From NCBI GenBank assembly GCA_034435975.1, contig DAOTWD010000014.1:1-64000 (forward strand): 64,000 nucleotides of DNA, given 5' to 3'. Below, one piece after another: positions 1 to 9,036 of this stretch; positions within the stretch are counted from its first letter, which is position 1; each line of letters starts with the position of its first letter. This stretch comes from CAKZQX01 sp034435975. Lineage in GTDB: Bacteria; Chloroflexota; Chloroflexia; Chloroflexales; Chloroflexaceae. The position numbers and the translations under genes were made by a program. The notes beneath the pieces were generated by a model that made no database searches, was not told the origin of the DNA, and was given only the letters and a program-made list of their open reading frames with translations.

Positions 1-98
1 TGCAGGCGGGTGCGATAGGCTGCATCGCGGGTGGCGTGTTCGGCTGCTTGCAGCGCAGATGCGGCTTCGGCCGTCAGTTGGAAGGTTCGGTGTGTCAT
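1..98 (-). CDS. N-terminal fragment of an IS630-like transposase / helix-turn-helix protein (cut by window edge)
   Basis: The minus strand is open from an ATG at 98 to the window edge and begins MTHRTFQLTAEAASALQAAE, with AYRTRL a few residues further on. This resembles the start of IS630-type transposases and related winged-helix proteins, where a short lead is followed by the first DNA-binding helices. An in-frame ATG at 107 is an alternative start. Only about 32 residues are visible, so catalytic residues cannot be checked and it is unknown whether the gene is intact. A 44-bp dispersed repeat lies 43 bp upstream. Confidence 0.5.
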   Translation of the reverse strand, partial: MTHRTFQLTAEAASALQAAEHATRDAAYRTRL

Positions 99-140
99 AC
101 ACACCATTGTACATCATCTACTTGATCTCTCTATTAGATA

Positions 141-184
141 ACCCGATTTGCCCGGTTGCTCAAACCAGGGAGCTTTTTCGCCTG
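141..184 (-). repeat. Copy 1 of a 44-bp dispersed intergenic repeat
   Basis: Read on the minus strand this begins CAGGCGAAAAAG and continues through CTGGTT and ACCG. The same phrase order and length occur at 46017-46060 and 63677-63720. It is the most diverged of the three copies. It is followed at about 203-231 by the self-complementary phrase GGAACGTTCC inside related words. No function is known to me. Confidence 0.5.
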
Positions 185-319
185 CGGCAGCAGGGAAGCG
201 GGGAAGTGCTGGAACGTTCCAACGCTGGAAGGTACCGCTCTGACGAACGAACAACGGGCGAACGAACTAAACCACCGCGTAACTCGTGTCCATAATACCA
301 ACATAATGAACGAAGAGCG

Positions 320-1132
320 TTACTGCGTTAAAAAATCACGCACCACCCGATTATACTCATCGGGGCACTCAATCATGGGGAGATGTCCGCATTTTTCAAT
401 CCAGATCAACCGGCAATCAGGTATCAGGCGCGCCACTATCGGGAGACCGGCAGCAGGCATGATTGCGTCATGACGGGCACCAATCAATAACGTTGGCACG
501 GTCACCTGTTGTAAAAATGCGTTATAGTTCGGGCTACCCGCACTGGCAGCACTCTCCAGAGCAGTACGGCGATCCATCCGCAGAAAATCAGCAAAACTGT
601 CCTGGATGATGGTATTATCGGTAGGCATACGATAAAAAAAGCGCCGCACCACGGTGCGGTAGATCAACGGCTTATGTTCCATCCATGGCTTGCGTAACTT
701 GATCCATAATGCCAGCACACGGTGGAGTTGCTGTACCACTCGACGTTCGCGCTCGTTACGGTAGGTACTGGCACAGGTCAATATCAGCCGTCTGACCCGC
801 TGCGGCCATCTGGCGGCCACATAGACCGCAATGCTGGCAGCAAACGAGTGACCATTCAGATCAAACTGCTCCAACCCTAACGCATCAGCAAATCCAATAA
901 TCAGGTCAGCGAATCGTTCAGCATTTACCGGCTCGTTGAGCGGTGGCGATGCACCATAGCCGGGCAAATCGAGCGCATATATACTATGCGTATGTGCCAA
1001 TTGAGCGATGGTATACCGCCAATAGCGTGATGAACCGCCCCATCCGTGAAGCAACAACAATGGTGAACCTGTACCAGCGTGAAGATAGTGTACCGGGCCA
1101 CTTGATAGGGTGACAGTATGCATAGTTTGCAA
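320..1132 (-). CDS. Alpha/beta-fold hydrolase
   Basis: A 270-residue protein of typical length for the alpha/beta hydrolase superfamily. The oxyanion region HGWGGSSRYW lies near residue 29. The nucleophile elbow GHSFAAS (Ser) is near residue 96, a likely acid Asp sits in ARHDAIMP near residue 220, and the catalytic His is in CGHLPMIE near residue 248. There is no signal peptide, so it is probably cytoplasmic. The cap between the elbow and the acid is rich in Arg and aromatics. The substrate cannot be told from sequence; epoxide, ester or meta-cleavage hydrolases all share this pattern. It stands alone, with no operon partner. Confidence 0.85.
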   Translation of the reverse strand: MQTMHTVTLSSGPVHYLHAGTGSPLLLLHGWGGSSRYWRYTIAQLAHTHSIYALDLPGYGASPPLNEPVNAERFADLIIGFADALGLEQFDLNGHSFAASIAVYVAARWPQRVRRLILTCASTYRNERERRVVQQLHRVLALWIKLRKPWMEHKPLIYRTVVRRFFYRMPTDNTIIQDSFADFLRMDRRTALESAASAGSPNYNAFLQQVTVPTLLIGARHDAIMPAAGLPIVARLIPDCRLIWIEKCGHLPMIECPDEYNRVVRDFLTQ

Positions 1133-1529
1133 GGTCTAGTATTATGTCAGACGCCGTATTATTGTACCCCTTCCGGTGGGGTGGCTCTTCCATGATGATC
1201 ATGCGCATCACGTGAAGGGCTGCCCCACTTCCAACCCATTACCTCCGCAACTCCTGCGGGTGAAAGTTCTCCTGAACGGGTATGTATTGCTGGCAGCTAT
1301 TATAGCATAGCTGTTACTCATTGTATGCAATGAACGCGTTCAGAAAATCCGCGCGGTCGAGCTTGAGTCGCAAACCGGGCATCAGGTGACTCACGTACTC
1401 CGGGTATGTGTTCACCCCTGGGGAGATTTGTGATATATATTAAAGAACCTCATATTCCGTGCCTGCAGCCGCTTAGTACTTCAACGAGACTTCATCGTGG
1501 CAAGGGTGCGGAGGCTCACATCCATAGGG
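1133..1529. other. Intergenic stretch; possible small coding remnant
   Basis: No convincing gene. On the minus strand a frame is open from about 1440 to a TAA at 1314-1316 and would encode about 40 residues containing PGLRLKLDRADFLNAF, which looks protein-like. It lies just downstream of the broken methyltransferase and in the same direction. It could be the tail of a lost partner gene such as a restriction enzyme, but this is a guess. Confidence 0.25.
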
Positions 1530-2374
1530 TTACTCCACGTGATTTTCCTGACGATACTGCTCACGTAGATCATCAATACTCACCAGTGTTCCATCTACGC
1601 TTTCATAGTACCAATACTCCCATCCGTTACATCTCGGTCGATTCTGAATCAGTGCCGCAATTTTGTGGATGGAACCGCTGTGCTGCTGCCAGGCAAGGGA
1701 GGAGTCTGCTTTGAGGGTTGCTACAAAATTCCGATCCTTTATAAAAGAGCTTCTGGCTTTTGAGTTGAATGGGCTTTTTTACCATGTACTTTAATACGTT
1801 CTGAACCTGTGCAGAGTGGGATATACCATACGTTTTGCATCTGTTTCCCATCATTAAAGTTCTTCATAGCCTGATAATTAAAGGTGTACTTCTTCTGGCT
1901 CGCTGATTTTTTGGCCCAGATGATCGTTTCTGTAGCATTCTGAAACCGGGTTCCTCGGAAATTAGGCATCGGATTCGTCTTATGCCATATAACATCATTC
2001 AGAATCCAATAGCCCAGAATTATCTTGCCAACACGAAAAATATTGTGGTAAGAACCAATCACCCAGATAGTCCCGTCATTTTTTAATACACGACGGCATT
2101 CTGATAACCACGTCTCTGTAAAATGATCATACTCTGCAAAGTCAGCAAATTGATCCCACTCGTCATCAACACCATTAACGACAGTCTGATCAGGCCGAAG
2201 CAATTCGTTTTGCAGTTGTAAGTTATAGGGGGGATCGGCAAAGATCAAGTCGACAAATTTTTCAGGCAAGGTCTTGAGAACATCAATACAGTTTCCTTGA
2301 ATAATAATGTCATTCAAAGGGAGTTCCTCTGTGGTTTGTTCGTTGAGACATGTATGCTGCCGCATCTTCGACAC
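1530..2374 (-). pseudogene. Internally deleted beta-class N6-adenine DNA methyltransferase (HinfI/CcrM type)
   Basis: The first 211 residues match the front of beta-class adenine methyltransferases: catalytic motif IV DPPYN near residue 47, then the target-recognition part ending in STQKPEALL, where a TAA at 1739-1741 stops the frame. In this family that point is followed by the FxGxG SAM-binding motif, which is absent. In another frame directly after the stop, codons down to the TAA at 1530-1532 encode GSIHKIAALIQ and CNGWEYWYYES, the hallmark of the C-terminal RAMA domain of CcrM/HinfI-type enzymes. So roughly 80-100 codons covering motifs X and I have been deleted and the frame shifted. 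The enzyme should be inactive. It probably once methylated a GANTC-like site, alone or with a restriction partner. Confidence 0.8.
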
Positions 2375-2815
2375 TCCTGCTCCTTGCGCTTCTATACAGT
2401 TGATATACGCATGGAATCCAAGTATAGCATCTCTGTGTATGAATGACCAGAACTACCAGGCGACGTTCTCATGGCCCTTCGCCTGTTATACGAGGTCACT
2501 TGCATTCATGGCACGGCCTCTCTCATCTGACGCTCCATTCATATTATCGGTGCCAGGTGCCATGCCTGCTGTGGGATGGGCGCAACAAAGTCAGCCGTCA
2601 TAGGGTCTGGAGTTGACGATTCTGCAATCCTGGATATGATCTGAGTTTGGGCAGCGAAATCAGCGTGTGGGCAAGAGTGCCGGGTTGCGCAGTACAATGT
2701 GACTGCGAAGCGTCGGTCATAACACTGCCTGGCTCAAGCCGAGACTCCGGTCGCTCGCGGAGATGGATGGTGTGTACCGTGCCTGCACTGAACAGGATGG
2801 AGGCCTGTTAGTTCA
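2375..2815. other. Intergenic stretch without a recognised gene
   Basis: About 440 bases between the divergent methyltransferase pseudogene and ruvA. Both strands were read and no coherent protein or RNA gene was seen. The last part supplies the ribosome-binding site of ruvA, GGATGGAGG. Confidence 0.5.
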
Positions 2816-3412
2816 ATGATTGCCTCGTTGCGTGGTATCTTACGCTTTATTAGCACCGACCATGGTATTATCGAAACCGGTGGCGTGGGCTTCCTGGTTC
2901 ATGCACCACGCCCGGTACTGGAGCGCCTCGGCACTGTGGGCGACGAGGTGTTTCTGTACACGCTGCTGATTGTGCGCGAAGATGCGTTGACGCTGTATGG
3001 CTTTGCCACTGCCGAGCAGCGGGCACTGTTCGAGAAGCTCTTGAGTGTGGCCGGTGTCGGGCCACGGATGGCTCTCAACATGCTGTCGGCAGCAACACCG
3101 GATGAGTTGCGACTGGCGGTAGCGCACAAAGACACGGCCCGCCTGTCACGCATTCCAGGGATCGGCAAGAAGATGGCCGAACGGCTAGTGCTGGAACTAC
3201 ACGGCAAACTCGACCTGACCGGCCTGCCTACCGCTGCACCTGATGCGCCCCTTTCCGTGATAACGGTCAACAAGGATCTGGCAGATCTGCTGATCAGCCT
3301 GGGCTATAGCAGCGCTGAGGCGCAGGCGGCATTGGCGGCACTGCCCGCTGATGCACCGCCTGATATAGAGGAACGGCTGCGGCTGGCGCTGCGCTACTTT
3401 GGTAGTGCATAG
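2816..3412 (+). CDS. ruvA: Holliday junction DNA helicase subunit RuvA
   Basis: 198 residues, the usual RuvA length. It starts MIASLRGIL as in the family, with the OB-fold domain I covering about residues 1-62 (GVGFLVHAP). Domain II has the two helix-hairpin-helix motifs VAGVGPRMAL (near 78) and IPGIGKKMAERLV (near 113) that grip the junction backbone. Domain III at the C-terminus (about 150-198, LISLGYSSAEAQAAL) is the part that touches RuvB. It acts in the cytoplasm in recombinational repair, holding four-way junctions while RuvB drives branch migration. ruvB and ruvC are not adjacent, so it stands alone. Confidence 0.97.
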   Translation: MIASLRGILRFISTDHGIIETGGVGFLVHAPRPVLERLGTVGDEVFLYTLLIVREDALTLYGFATAEQRALFEKLLSVAGVGPRMALNMLSAATPDELRLAVAHKDTARLSRIPGIGKKMAERLVLELHGKLDLTGLPTAAPDAPLSVITVNKDLADLLISLGYSSAEAQAALAALPADAPPDIEERLRLALRYFGSA

Positions 3413-3434
3413 AGCGTTGCGTCAAAAGAACGTG

Positions 3435-3938
3435 TTACGCGCCAATCCCTCGAAAATAGACCTCTTGCATATCCATGTCTATGAGCAAGTAATGTTGTCC
3501 TGCATGTGTCCACGTATTGGTAATAATATCCGTTGTCCAGTAACATTGCGGGTCTTTAATACTCTCAAATTGCCATGGTGGATGGAACCTGATCTCGGTA
3601 TGCTTTAGTTCCAGATAAGGGAGAACTTGTGTGCATTCCACCGGTTCATACTCATGGGTAAGCAGTTGTTGGATGGTGTTTTCGCTCGTACGAAACCGCA
3701 GCCAGAGATTATACCCTTGCCAGGTATCACCGCCACCTTGCAGGTCTACAACATCGGTGGGAACAGGGCTGGCTAGCACATACTCAAACATTTCAACCGG
3801 GGTATTGCCTGATTGCACGTCAAATGATCGTAACCGTACAGCCAGTCCACCCATACACACGCACAGAAGCAGAGCGACTGCCATTGTGCCAGCAACATGT
3901 TTGACCCATTTCTTTTGCATTAGCGATCGGATTTTCAC
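3435..3938 (-). CDS. Hypothetical membrane-anchored protein
   Basis: 167 residues. A positively charged start (MKIRSLMQKKWVKH) is followed by one hydrophobic segment at about residues 15-33 (AGTMAVALLLCVCMGGLAV), so it is probably anchored with the rest outside. The exterior part is rich in Trp, Tyr and Thr and has two cysteines. No family was recognised. It runs against ruvA, with 22 bp between the two stop codons. A function cannot be assigned. Confidence 0.55.
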   Translation of the reverse strand: MKIRSLMQKKWVKHVAGTMAVALLLCVCMGGLAVRLRSFDVQSGNTPVEMFEYVLASPVPTDVVDLQGGGDTWQGYNLWLRFRTSENTIQQLLTHEYEPVECTQVLPYLELKHTEIRFHPPWQFESIKDPQCYWTTDIITNTWTHAGQHYLLIDMDMQEVYFRGIGA

Positions 3939-4022
3939 TTCATGCTATGCATCTCGTTCAGGACTTACGCAGTGGTCTGGTCAATTTGCCTTTGCGCCTT
4001 CGGCAGAGTGGTACTTTGTCTT

Positions 4023-4072
4023 CTTTTTCCTCCAAATTTTTGCCCACTGCGAAAACTTTGGAGGAAAAAAAG
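4023..4072. repeat. A/T- and CCTCC-rich inverted repeat
   Basis: The arm TTTTTCCTCCAAA (from 4024) pairs with TTTGGAGGAAAAA (from 4057), giving about 13 perfect base pairs around a 20-nt loop. It sits between two minus-strand genes, upstream of the membrane protein at 3435-3938. The flanking A and T tracts make it look like a bidirectional terminator, though a small mobile-element end is also possible because ACTTACGCAG lies about 60 bp away. Confidence 0.5.
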
Positions 4073-4138
4073 AGTCCCTTCCTCGTGGCGTTCAGGAATG
4101 ATCGGGGTGCCGGTTTGAAATAGCATCGAGTAACCCCT

Positions 4139-4927
4139 TCATATACCGCGGTTCCTGTCCTTCAGCGGCGCAGCAAAGGCAATCATACGCGGGCTATCGC
4201 TGGTATATTCGTCCAGGTCATACGACCCATACACAGCGCGGAGCCTGAAGCCCGCCCGTGCCAGCACATGCTCCAGTTCGTAGCGATAGAGCCAGCGCAT
4301 ACGAAAGCGCATAACGCGGCGTGTCACCTGGCCAGCCGGATCAACCTCATCATAAAAATAGGTCACCTGGTTTGTCTGGGTCGCCAGATCACTCTCCTGG
4401 GCCACAAATTTATAGACGTGCCGCCCGTCCAGGTCAAACTCACGTACCAGCACCAGTCGATTGTCCTCCTGGTGTATCTGGAACGGATCGGGGTTAAAGA
4501 GGTCGAGGATCAACAAGCCATCGGGTTGTAAAGCATGTCGGATCGTTTTGAGCGCGGCCAGCTGATCGTTGATCGTCTCCAGATGCATAAACGAGTTGAT
4601 CGCAACAAAGGCCAGCGCAAAATGACGGGCCGGCAGTTCGACCGTGCGAACATCAGCTTGCACGAGCGTGACCTGCTGCGCGATGCTGGCCGCCGCCAGG
4701 CGTTGCCGCGCAATGTTCAGCATAGCCGCCGAGACATCCACGCCGGTCAATGCATAGCCATCCTCAGCCAGTGGCACCAGTACCCGCCCCGTGCCACACA
4801 TCAACTCCAGGATGGGTGCCCCGGTACGGCGTATCATCTCCCGATAGAGCGGAATATCCTCAACGTGATCGCCAAAATCCAGATCATAATACCGCGCAAA
4901 GGGATCATAGGTCTGCTCACTGTCCAT
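4139..4927 (-). CDS. Class I SAM-dependent methyltransferase
   Basis: 262 residues. Motif I ILELMCGTGRVLVPLAEDG lies at about residues 38-56. The acidic end of strand 2 is GVDVSAAML, motif II is QADVRTVELP near 91, and motif III is ALQPDGLLILDLFNPDP near 131. This matches the Methyltransf_25/class I fold that binds S-adenosylmethionine. The C-terminal half is beta-rich with paired Arg/Trp (RFRMRWLYRYELE), the usual substrate cap. The substrate is unknown. The gene lies 8 bp downstream of a small membrane-protein gene in the same direction, so the two are probably co-transcribed. Confidence 0.85.
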   Translation of the reverse strand: MDSEQTYDPFARYYDLDFGDHVEDIPLYREMIRRTGAPILELMCGTGRVLVPLAEDGYALTGVDVSAAMLNIARQRLAAASIAQQVTLVQADVRTVELPARHFALAFVAINSFMHLETINDQLAALKTIRHALQPDGLLILDLFNPDPFQIHQEDNRLVLVREFDLDGRHVYKFVAQESDLATQTNQVTYFYDEVDPAGQVTRRVMRFRMRWLYRYELEHVLARAGFRLRAVYGSYDLDEYTSDSPRMIAFAAPLKDRNRGI

Positions 4928-4935
4928 ACGGCTAC

Positions 4936-5496
4936 CTAGATCACCAGCAAGACCAGCAACAACCCTAGTACAACACCAAACGCCAGCAATCCTATCAGGC
5001 CATATGCCAGCACCTTGCCGCTAATGATCGGCTCGAACTGCGGCGTTCGTGGTAATTCCTGCAGACTGAGGTCGCTGCTATGATCCTTCGTATCCCACGG
5101 TAGCCCTTGCGACAATGATCGCACTGAACGGTCAGCGGGTGGTACTGGTGGTCGGTACAGTATATCCGGTTGAGTTGGTGTAGATATCGGGCGTGATGTA
5201 TCTCGATACGTACGTATAGGTGGAGACAGGGTGGTGGGTAAGCGCGTTTCGCTACGCTGGGAAATAGAACGAATTGTACGTCCAAGAGCCATCACGACCA
5301 TTGCCACGATGAACGCCCCGATGATGAACGGCAAAGGGGTTATGCCCAGGGTCACTGTGCCACCCGTAATACTGGAAATAATTGATGATAGAATGCGCCC
5401 AATCTGTGGCCCCAGAAACAGCAGCAGAAAGAACAGAATGCCAATCCAGTTGGTGTTATTTCCCGATTTCGGGTTTCCTTCCGAAGGATGTTCCAT
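4936..5496 (-). CDS. Small membrane protein
   Basis: The start chosen is the ATG at 5496 (MEHPSEGNPK), because GAGG sits just upstream. A longer frame begins at 5535. There are three hydrophobic stretches: ILFFLLLFLGPQIG near residue 20, PFIIGAFIVAMVVMAL near 55, and a C-terminal segment ending in VVLGLLLVLLVI. Between the second and third lies a Pro/Ser/Arg-rich hydrophilic region of about 80 residues. The protein therefore looks like a membrane protein with a cytoplasmic or exterior loop. No family was recognised. It is followed after 8 bp by a methyltransferase gene. Confidence 0.6.
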   Translation of the reverse strand: MEHPSEGNPKSGNNTNWIGILFFLLLFLGPQIGRILSSIISSITGGTVTLGITPLPFIIGAFIVAMVVMALGRTIRSISQRSETRLPTTLSPPIRTYRDTSRPISTPTQPDILYRPPVPPADRSVRSLSQGLPWDTKDHSSDLSLQELPRTPQFEPIISGKVLAYGLIGLLAFGVVLGLLLVLLVI

Positions 5497-5816
5497 ATCA
5501 TACCTCGTGCAGGTTGCTCTATACTTGAGGAGCATTGACGACCAGGCGTTGCTCGCCGCCGCTATATCAGCTTACATGCAACACCAGCGTCACTGCGCTC
5601 CATCCAGGCTCATCTTCCTCGCATCTCTATTGTAGCACGTAACGAGTTGCGGAACATAGACTGGCAACACGTTCAGGGTACTTGAAGATCTGATCGGTGA
5701 GAAATGTCAGCGACAATCGCTTTGGCACCCACCAGCTGTTGCTCGTAAGCCACATAACAATCGTTCAGTCGTCATATACCAATTAATACCATAGACCGAA
5801 CGAAGTGCCTGCCGGT

Positions 5817-6415
5817 TTATCTGAAAAGCTCTCGCACGGCGATTGACCAACCCGGTACCACATCGGCACCATCAAGGGTATCCTCTTCGGTGAGGAGGGG
5901 TATCTCGCTTTGTGAGCGATACACTGTACCCGTGTGCTGGCGTGGATTGACTATCACCACCATCCGTGTTCCGGCAGTGAGCCAGTCCATGAAATTGTCA
6001 TCGATTTCGGTGTATAAATCATGAGGTGAAACAACCTCAACCGCTACATCAGGCGCACCAGGCCAATACCCGGCTGTATCACCCACTAGGAGATAGGAAA
6101 TAGGAGATAGGAAATAGGAGATAAAAGAGAAGTCCTCCCCAGTGGTTCCCTATTTCCTATTTCCTGACAGCTAATTTCTCCAACGCGAGGGGCTGTGGTT
6201 AACTGAACGCCTGTCTCTGCTGCATACACAGCACCAAGATTATGGGCACGCACGTATTGATCCAGCGGGGTAGTGATATTGATGGCCAACCGACCGTGAT
6301 GATGACCAGCGGGTGTCATGAAGCGTATTGCTCCTTGAACCAGTTCATGGCGACCACCATCGTCGGGTAGATGGAGCAAGTCATGCGCCGTTATGATGTA
6401 CAGCGTGACCGTCAT
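5817..6415 (-). pseudogene. Uma2-family (PD-(D/E)XK-like) gene broken by a repeat insertion
   Basis: Two fragments in different frames belong to one gene. The front (6415 down to about 6187) has the Uma2 start LPDDGGRHELVQGAI, then AAETGVQL. The rear (6086 down to 5817) has YWPGAPDVAVEVVSPHDL and VIVNP, the usual Uma2 end. Between them the expected central motif with PDVAFV is missing, replaced by codons made of the A/G-rich repeat at 6087-6166, which ends in a stop. The start at 6415 has GCGAGGC upstream; a longer frame starts at 6475. Uma2 proteins are nuclease-fold proteins, multi-copy in Chloroflexota and cyanobacteria. This one should be dead. A second, intact member lies at 55985. Confidence 0.8.
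6087..6166. repeat. Self-complementary A/G-rich repeat island inside Uma2 pseudogene
   Basis: The left part repeats AGGAGATAGGAAAT about two and a half times. The right part, from about 6147, has CCCTATTTCCTATTTCCTG, which is complementary to the left words AGGAAATAGG. It can fold back as a hairpin. It interrupts the Uma2 coding sequence and supplies its premature stop. Confidence 0.65.
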
Positions 6416-6610
6416 AGCGAGCCTCGCATAGTCTATAGCATCCATTCCGCAGAAAAGCCGCTCAATGTGCAGCAAGATAACTATGAAGATTATAGCATAG
6501 GCTTATCCACCCTGCCCTGGTCGAACTCTCTCAGCTTTGAGCCATGTCTTGCTGGTACAGTTCTTGCTTTGGTGCAACATATCTATAAAAATGCAAATCA
6601 GGAGAACTCG

Positions 6611-8218
6611 ATGGCAGTAAAGGCAATAACAACAACCACAGATACCGATGCATAATCTGATCCGCAGTTGCTCGGTGCAGAGCGATCGGGGCAAGTTTTC
6701 CTGATTAAACCGACGAAAGACGCGATTGCGCGCAAGATTTTTACTGGTGACTGGCTGACCAATCTTGTTCACTATGTCTTTTCTGGTGCGCCTAATCCCT
6801 ATATCTGGAATGAAGATGCGTTGGTGTGTGCCTATTATCGCCGCAAAATTGTGGGTGTGCTGGTACGGATCTGGTTTGGCACACAACTAACGGTAGCCGA
6901 TGCAACTGATATGGGTTGGCATGCCGAACTACGCGCCTATCAGTTGGACACAGAATTTATACCGGGTCGTCCAGTGGCCTTGCGCCATCCTTGACGCCGC
7001 GCTCAACAGAGTGAACTCGACCTTCTGGTCAACCAGATTATGCGCCCGCTGCAAGCACACCTGATCGCTGCGGGGGTTGATGGTTTGATGGTCTGGTATG
7101 GCAGGCCGGTAAAGGTAATCCTGTGGCGCTAAATAACTTCTTACTGATCGATAATGAGCGTGGTCGTGGTGACTATCGGTTTAGTTGGATTGATCTTGAA
7201 TCGGGTGTATCGGCGCTGGTTCCCATTAATCCGCTTACGCTGTTTCGGTTTTATCTGCCGAAATCGGTGCGTCATCGGCGAGCGCTGTTTGACGATGTAG
7301 ATATCAGTAAGCTCAAAGCCTATATTGCGCTGCATCAGGCCGACATACACTTGCATATTGGCAAGCCAAGCTATACGCAACTCTTACAGTGGCTCGAAAG
7401 TCTGGCATACCATCAACAGAGTTGGAAACGTATGCGTCGGGTGGAACGCAGTGTTACCTATCAACTTAAGAAGGGTAATATTCGTCCAGCCGAGGCAGAG
7501 TGGTTTATCCAGCATCCACTACGCTGGTACTGGCGTGAATTGATCAGAATTACCCCACGTGTTTTTTATACATTCGTTATTCAACTGCCCCGCAAGGTGC
7601 TGAACAAACTGCGCTCGATCGACTATATACAATTCGTTCGGCGGAGCTGGTTGTCGATTACCTCGCAGGCATATCGGTTACACCTGGCACAAGAGTATGT
7701 GTATGAACGCATCAGCCATTGGGAGCAACGCCAGCAGTTAACGTCGGAAGAGGCGGCATATCTCGCGGCCGAGTTAGACGATGACGAGGCTGGCGATTAT
7801 TTGATGGATTTTGGGGTGCATCCTGGCAGTAAAGGCCTTGATTTCGATCTTTGAATACATCGTTCTGCCCATCCTATATCTGCTGGGCATTATCAACCCG
7901 ATTACGCTTGGGCTTCTGCTGCTCAGTGACGGGCCACTTTTTCGTACGCCCTATACGCTGGTACGTATGATTCAGGCCGCTTTTCGGCGGCAGGAAATCC
8001 CCTGGATTGCCTTCCTGGTGAGCTTGATACCCTTGTTCGGCATGCTGGCCTACCCCTGCCAGATGATGTATTCGGCTACGGAGAAGCAAAGCAAAATTGC
8101 CCGACTGATCATCTATGATGCCTTTACACGTATCGGGGAGCATGTTCCGATCTGGGGCGGGAAGGACACCTATACGGAGCATTTTTTCAACCGTATTGCG
8201 GATCGGCTTGTGCGCTAA
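6611..8218 (+). pseudogene. Multiply disrupted kinase-fold-like membrane protein gene
   Basis: One reading frame can be followed from ATG 6611 (ribosome site AGGAG just upstream) across several lesions: an in-frame TAA at 6653, an in-frame TGA at 6992, a frame change near 7105 and another near 7820. The rebuilt protein of about 535 residues has QVFLIKPTKDAIARKIF, a hinge-like TEFIPGRPVALRH, then GNPVALNNFLLIDNE and YRFSWIDLESG. This order resembles protein/small-molecule kinase folds (Lys, hinge, Asn, Asp). The last 130 residues hold two membrane segments (ILYLLGIINPITLGLLLL and AFLVSLIPLFGML). The kinase reading is inference. Four lesions make sequencing error unlikely as the whole explanation. 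Confidence 0.65.
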
Positions 8219-8525
8219 CACCTGTAGCCTTTATGTAACAGGACGTATGTGATCACGCGAACACAACGGCTTTTTCGCCGACGTTTACCCTGAACGCAGT
8301 CGAATAGGGATACGTTGGGTAGTTCCAGGTACTGACGCAGCCAGGAGGCAAAACAAACTCTTGTCGCACGCTGATCTATGCTTGCCCGCTATGACCTCGT
8401 CAAATCAAATGCGATGATCCTGCTTGTGGCATGGTTCGTGGCAGCCTGATGATTAGCGTCATATGTTAAAAAGTGCTATACTTGCCGCCAATATAAGCCT
8501 GCCAGATTATTAGTAGTCGAACTTA
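8219..8525. other. Intergenic stretch without a recognised gene
   Basis: Nothing coherent on either strand. It contains GCTTTTTCGCC near 8270, the reverse complement of GGCGAAAAAGC, which is the core word of the 44-bp dispersed repeat, so a worn copy may be present. Confidence 0.35.
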
Positions 8526-8602
8526 ATCCGCAGATTACGCAGATTACGCAGATTGATTCTAACAAATCCGTGTAATCTGCGGAATCTGCGTAATCTGCGG
8601 AT
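8526..8602. repeat. 29-bp-arm hairpin of 10-bp units in front of the GxxExxY gene
   Basis: The left arm (8526-8554) consists of ATCCGCAGATT plus ACGCAGATT units. The right arm (8574-8602) is its reverse complement, AATCTGCG units ending in GGAT, with one mismatch over 29 positions and a 19-nt loop. The gene start follows 8 bp later. The same unit recurs in direct orientation at the gene's 3' end. Confidence 0.85.
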
Positions 8603-8610
8603 GATATACT

Positions 8611-9000
8611 ATGGACAATAAACGTGACGAACAAACCTTCGCGATCATCGGCGCGGCCATGGCAGTGCATCGAGAGCTTGGGCACGGGTTTCTGGAGACG
8701 GTATACCAGGAAGCACTGGAGTTGGAATTTATTCGCCAAGGCATTGCCCACGAGCGTGAAACAGCGATCCCCATCTACTACAAGGGTCAGATGCTCAACA
8801 CACGCTACCGTGCCGACTTCGTTTGCTTCGATACTGTGATTGTCGAACTGAAGGCGCTTGAGCGACTCACAACCAGGGAAGAGGCCCAGTTGATTAACTA
8901 TCTGAAGGCCAGCAGAAAGCACAAGGGTCTGCTCTTAAACTTTGGTGCCAAAAGTCTTGAATACAAGCGCATGGTTCTCAATCTGCGTGAATCTGCGTAA
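8611..9000 (+). CDS. GxxExxY protein (PD-(D/E)XK-like small protein)
   Basis: 129 residues, the normal length of this family. The name-giving motif is GHGFLETVYQEAL at about residues 24-36. The nuclease-like core follows: RADFVCFDTVIVELKAL near residue 70, with Asp, then Glu-x-Lys (VELKA), and later QLINYLKAS, GLLLNFGA. The family is widespread, patchily distributed, often multi-copy and of unproven function; the fold suggests a nuclease. The last six codons and the stop are made of the AATCTGCGT repeat that continues downstream, so the repeat encodes the tail NLRESA. With the hairpin upstream, the gene looks like the cargo of a repeat-bounded unit. Confidence 0.85.
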   Translation: MDNKRDEQTFAIIGAAMAVHRELGHGFLETVYQEALELEFIRQGIAHERETAIPIYYKGQMLNTRYRADFVCFDTVIVELKALERLTTREEAQLINYLKASRKHKGLLLNFGAKSLEYKRMVLNLRESA

Positions 9001-9036
9001 TCTGCGTGAATCTGCGTAATCTGCGTAATCTGCGGA
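8980..9036 (+). repeat. Direct AATCTGCGT repeats at the 3' end of the GxxExxY gene
   Basis: About six units of AATCTGCG, spaced 9 or 10 bp apart, run across the gene's stop codon and end in AATCTGCGGATGAGG. They match the arms of the upstream hairpin at 8526-8602. Confidence 0.8.
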
